From NCBI GenBank assembly GCA_024640925.1, contig JAHEEB010000091.1:2582-9615 (forward strand): a stretch of 7,034 nucleotides of DNA, read 5' to 3'. The position numbers and the translations under genes were made by a program. Below the pieces are notes generated by a model. The model saw only the letters and a program-made list of their open reading frames with translations, searched no databases and was not told the origin of the DNA. Of the stretch, positions 4,971 through 7,034 are shown in pieces (positions within the stretch are counted from its first letter, which is position 1; each line of letters starts with the position of its first letter). Source of the stretch: Bacteroidota bacterium (GTDB lineage Bacteria; Bacteroidota; Bacteroidia; Bacteroidales; UBA10428).

Positions 4971-7034
4971 ACTATTGTTAGCAAAGTTGTCGGAATTGGC
5001 AACTGCAACAGATACGGAAATAGTCCAGTCTAGTTTAGTGCCATCGCCAGCGGAAACAACATAATGTACATCATTTGAGAAATTATTGGCTGTGGTACCA
5101 CTTACCTGTACAATATCAACAACCCTGGCAGTAGCCTGGTCAGAAAGTGTGAATGTACTTACCAGGTTAGAAGCATCTGTACCAGCTGGCATATCAACTG
5201 TAATGGTATGGTTTGTATTATTAACAGACGAATTGGTCTGTCCGGCTATTGAAAAAGTCATAATGTTTGCTTCAGAATTTAAAGAAGAAACGTTAACAGT
5301 CCAATTTCTGGTAGAGCCATCTTCTGCTGTAACAGTATAAATTACTGAAGAAGTAAAGTTGTTTTTAGTAACACCAGATACTTGTCCGGCAGAATTTATC
5401 GTTGCGTTTGCTCCTCTGGAAAGGGTAAACCATGAAGTCATGTTAGAAACATCTGTATAAGGCAGATTAACGGATATCGTTGAATTCACCTTGTCGATAG
5501 TGATTACTTCGTTTTCGACAAAGAAATGGAAAGAAACAATATCTGTCTGGTTGTTCACTGCGGAGTCGCCAAGTAAAGGAATTACATTCCATCTTTCAAC
5601 CGAATAATCGTCGCCATAAAAATCGTATTTAACCGTATCGCTAAAATCTCTGGTTGTAGAGTTCGATTCCTGCAAAACACTATCTTTATCAGTCAGGTAA
5701 GCACCCCGCGAAATATCAAACATAGGGGTAAGACTTGTAATATCCAGTCCGCCAGTTGTGTCAATTCCAATAGTAATTGTATGAGAATTTGGATCGATAA
5801 CCGCATCGCCCATTTGATTGATTAAGCCATAAGCATAAAATTCCGATGCTATTGCAGGCCTCTTTGTTATAGTAACGGTATAATTGGCAACAGAGCTATC
5901 AATGGCAGTAAGAGTATAAACCACCGGTTTGCTGTAGTCTCCATAATCATCGGAGCTAATAGAAGAATCGCCAACACTGACATTTATTATATCGTAGTTA
6001 AAATACTCGAATTCATATTCAATATTGGATAAATCAGTCCTAAAACCAACAGATACATTAATTGTGTTTTTAACCGTATCTATTTCAGCTTCATCATATT
6101 GGTCGTAATAATCAGAATATGTTTCAAAATATGCAATCTCTTTTTTAATTGTACTTATAGATTGAATAACCAAATCATTATGATAAAGTCTTGATGCGGA
6201 AATAAAATAAGTAGAATCTTTGGCTGCAGCAAAGAAGATATCATACCCTCCATTATTTACATATTCTAAGTCGTTGCAGGTTCCGGTATAAACCTCGAAA
6301 TAAGGATAGCCTTCACTAGAACTTATGGAAATAATGGACGAATTGCTTGGTGTGAATGAGAAAATCTGGTTATAATCGCCATTTCCATATGTTATTCCTT
6401 CATTAACCGAAATTGCATCTTCGCAGTTGATTTCCTGAGTAAGAAAAACCTTCCAGTCTTGAGTTACTCCACTTTCCGAAATAACAGAAAAAGTCAAGGT
6501 ATCAGAATAACTTAAAAAATAGGGACTGTTTTCAAACATCTCCATAGAATTTTGGTAGATCCTGGATAATGGTGAACTTTTAAATGTTGTTAAATAATTA
6601 TTACCGTTTTTATAAATAGAAATTGTATGTGCTGTCTCATCAATAGTTGCAGTATCGTAATCTATTGTGAAATATTCAAAACTGTTGCCAGTTGCCAAAT
6701 CTGATTCATTTAGAATGGTAACTTTCCAATCCTGGGTATTTTCAGAGTCTTCTGATGTAATTGTGTAAGTAATGGTAGTATCCTTAAAAATATTGTTGTT
6801 TACGTATAAGTCATATGAAGAACTAAGCTCATTCTCGCCTATTTTTATAGAAGCTCCTTCTGATAAACTGAAATAGGCATATATTGAATTGTTTAAGTCT
6901 GTATTTTTTGAGACATAGGCAACAATAGAATGGTCAGAAGTATTGATTTCCGGTTCTCTGGAAAGCAAAGATTTTTGTGAGCCATCTTTTAATGTGAAGT
7001 TGATCACATCCGATCCGGATTTAAGATCGCTAAA
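4731..7034 (-). CDS. Ig-like repeat surface protein with T9SS sorting domain, 5' truncated
   Basis: The frame is open to the right edge: nine more codons (FSDLKSGSD) lie before the GTG at 7007, which falls inside an Ig-like strand and is probably not the start. Visible length is 767 codons; the signal peptide must lie outside. Residues below count from 7007. Six Ig-like repeats of roughly 85-100 residues are seen at about 1-99, 108-190, 290-381, 386-478, 488-573 and 580-667. Most have an NHTITV-like strand, a TDxSNL-like turn and an end like YTVTAEDGSTRNWTV. They resemble DUF5018-type or cadherin-like repeats of Bacteroidota, from memory. A PPC-like module (191-285, with C195 and C244) sits between repeats 2 and 3. 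A type A T9SS sorting domain (about 680-758) carries YPNPNDGNF, a GTYIVRI strand and a basic end (QIIR). Known: this tail directs export across the outer membrane by the Por machinery. The role may be adhesion or display of an upstream catalytic domain; none is visible. Confidence 0.87.
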   Translation of the reverse strand, partial: FSDLKSGSDVINFTLKDGSQKSLLSREPEINTSDHSIVAYVSKNTDLNNSIYAYFSLSEGASIKIGENELSSSYDLYVNNNIFKDTTITYTITSEDSENTQDWKVTILNESDLATGNSFEYFTIDYDTATIDETAHTISIYKNGNNYLTTFKSSPLSRIYQNSMEMFENSPYFLSYSDTLTFSVISESGVTQDWKVFLTQEINCEDAISVNEGITYGNGDYNQIFSFTPSNSSIISISSSEGYPYFEVYTGTCNDLEYVNNGGYDIFFAAAKDSTYFISASRLYHNDLVIQSISTIKKEIAYFETYSDYYDQYDEAEIDTVKNTINVSVGFRTDLSNIEYEFEYFNYDIINVSVGDSSISSDDYGDYSKPVVYTLTAIDSSVANYTVTITKRPAIASEFYAYGLINQMGDAVIDPNSHTITIGIDTTGGLDITSLTPMFDISRGAYLTDKDSVLQESNSTTRDFSDTVKYDFYGDDYSVERWNVIPLLGDSAVNNQTDIVSFHFFVENEVITIDKVNSTISVNLPYTDVSNMTSWFTLSRGANATINSAGQVSGVTKNNFTSSVIYTVTAEDGSTRNWTVNVSSLNSEANIMTFSIAGQTNSSVNNTNHTITVDMPAGTDASNLVSTFTLSDQATARVVDIVQVSGTTANNFSNDVHYVVSAGDGTKLDWTISVSVAVANSDNFANNSMVAYPNPNDGNFTLKLNNEYSTTANLSIVSLDGRCILQKELYLDGITTETLNLNVASGTYIVRIVSGNTINNQCIQIIR
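6153..6437 (-). other. PPC-like module inside the Ig-repeat protein
   Basis: Residues 191-285 (counted from 7007) break the Ig-like pattern: C-x-x-A-I-x-V then YGNGDYNQIFSFTP, a YFEVYTGTC segment and STYFISAS. This order (C-x-x-A, F-x-F-x-P, V-Y-x-G-x-C, Y-x-I) fits bacterial pre-peptidase C-terminal (PPC) beta domains. The two cysteines could form a disulfide. Confidence 0.55.

Noticed and set aside
7005..7007. GTG as the start of the T9SS protein
   Set aside because: The frame stays open upstream to the window edge, the GTG lies within an Ig-like strand, and no signal peptide follows.

Overview
The window looks like accessory chromosomal DNA of a Bacteroidota species, AT-rich by eye. Three things support this: a type IX secretion (T9SS) C-terminal sorting domain, a large GH2 glycosidase of the kind common in polysaccharide-degrading Bacteroidota, and a TAnnTTTG-type promoter element. 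I cannot name the genus.

Layout. (1) 2-583, plus strand: the 3' end of a gene whose product resembles bacterial GIDE (MULAN-like) domain proteins. It is open to the left edge and its real start is probably outside the window. (2) 584-1132: no convincing gene. It holds four 42-bp tandem repeats, a perfect hairpin, two to three diverged copies of a dispersed repeat and a 7-bp microsatellite. (3) 1133-3982, minus strand: a complete 949-residue secreted GH2 glycosidase with both catalytic glutamates visible. (4) 3983-4730: a 748-bp intergenic region packed with repeats and hairpins. It contains two ~103-bp direct repeats, one apparently interrupted by a ~162-bp hairpin-rich insertion with short inverted ends. 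It also contains a 39-bp hairpin element bounded by an 8-bp direct repeat, and a strong terminator for the gene to the right. (5) 4731-7034, minus strand: the C-terminal 767 codons of a large surface or secreted protein made of Ig-like repeats, one PPC-like module and a T9SS sorting domain. It is cut by the right edge, and the GTG at 7007 is probably internal.

Gene relationships. The two minus-strand genes both encode exported proteins, but a strong terminator and 748 bp of repeats separate them, so they are probably separate transcription units. The GIDE-like gene converges on the GH2 gene across a repeat field. No operon or clear multi-gene system is visible. The most unusual content is the intergenic repeat architecture, above all the filled-versus-empty comparison between the two 103-bp repeats.
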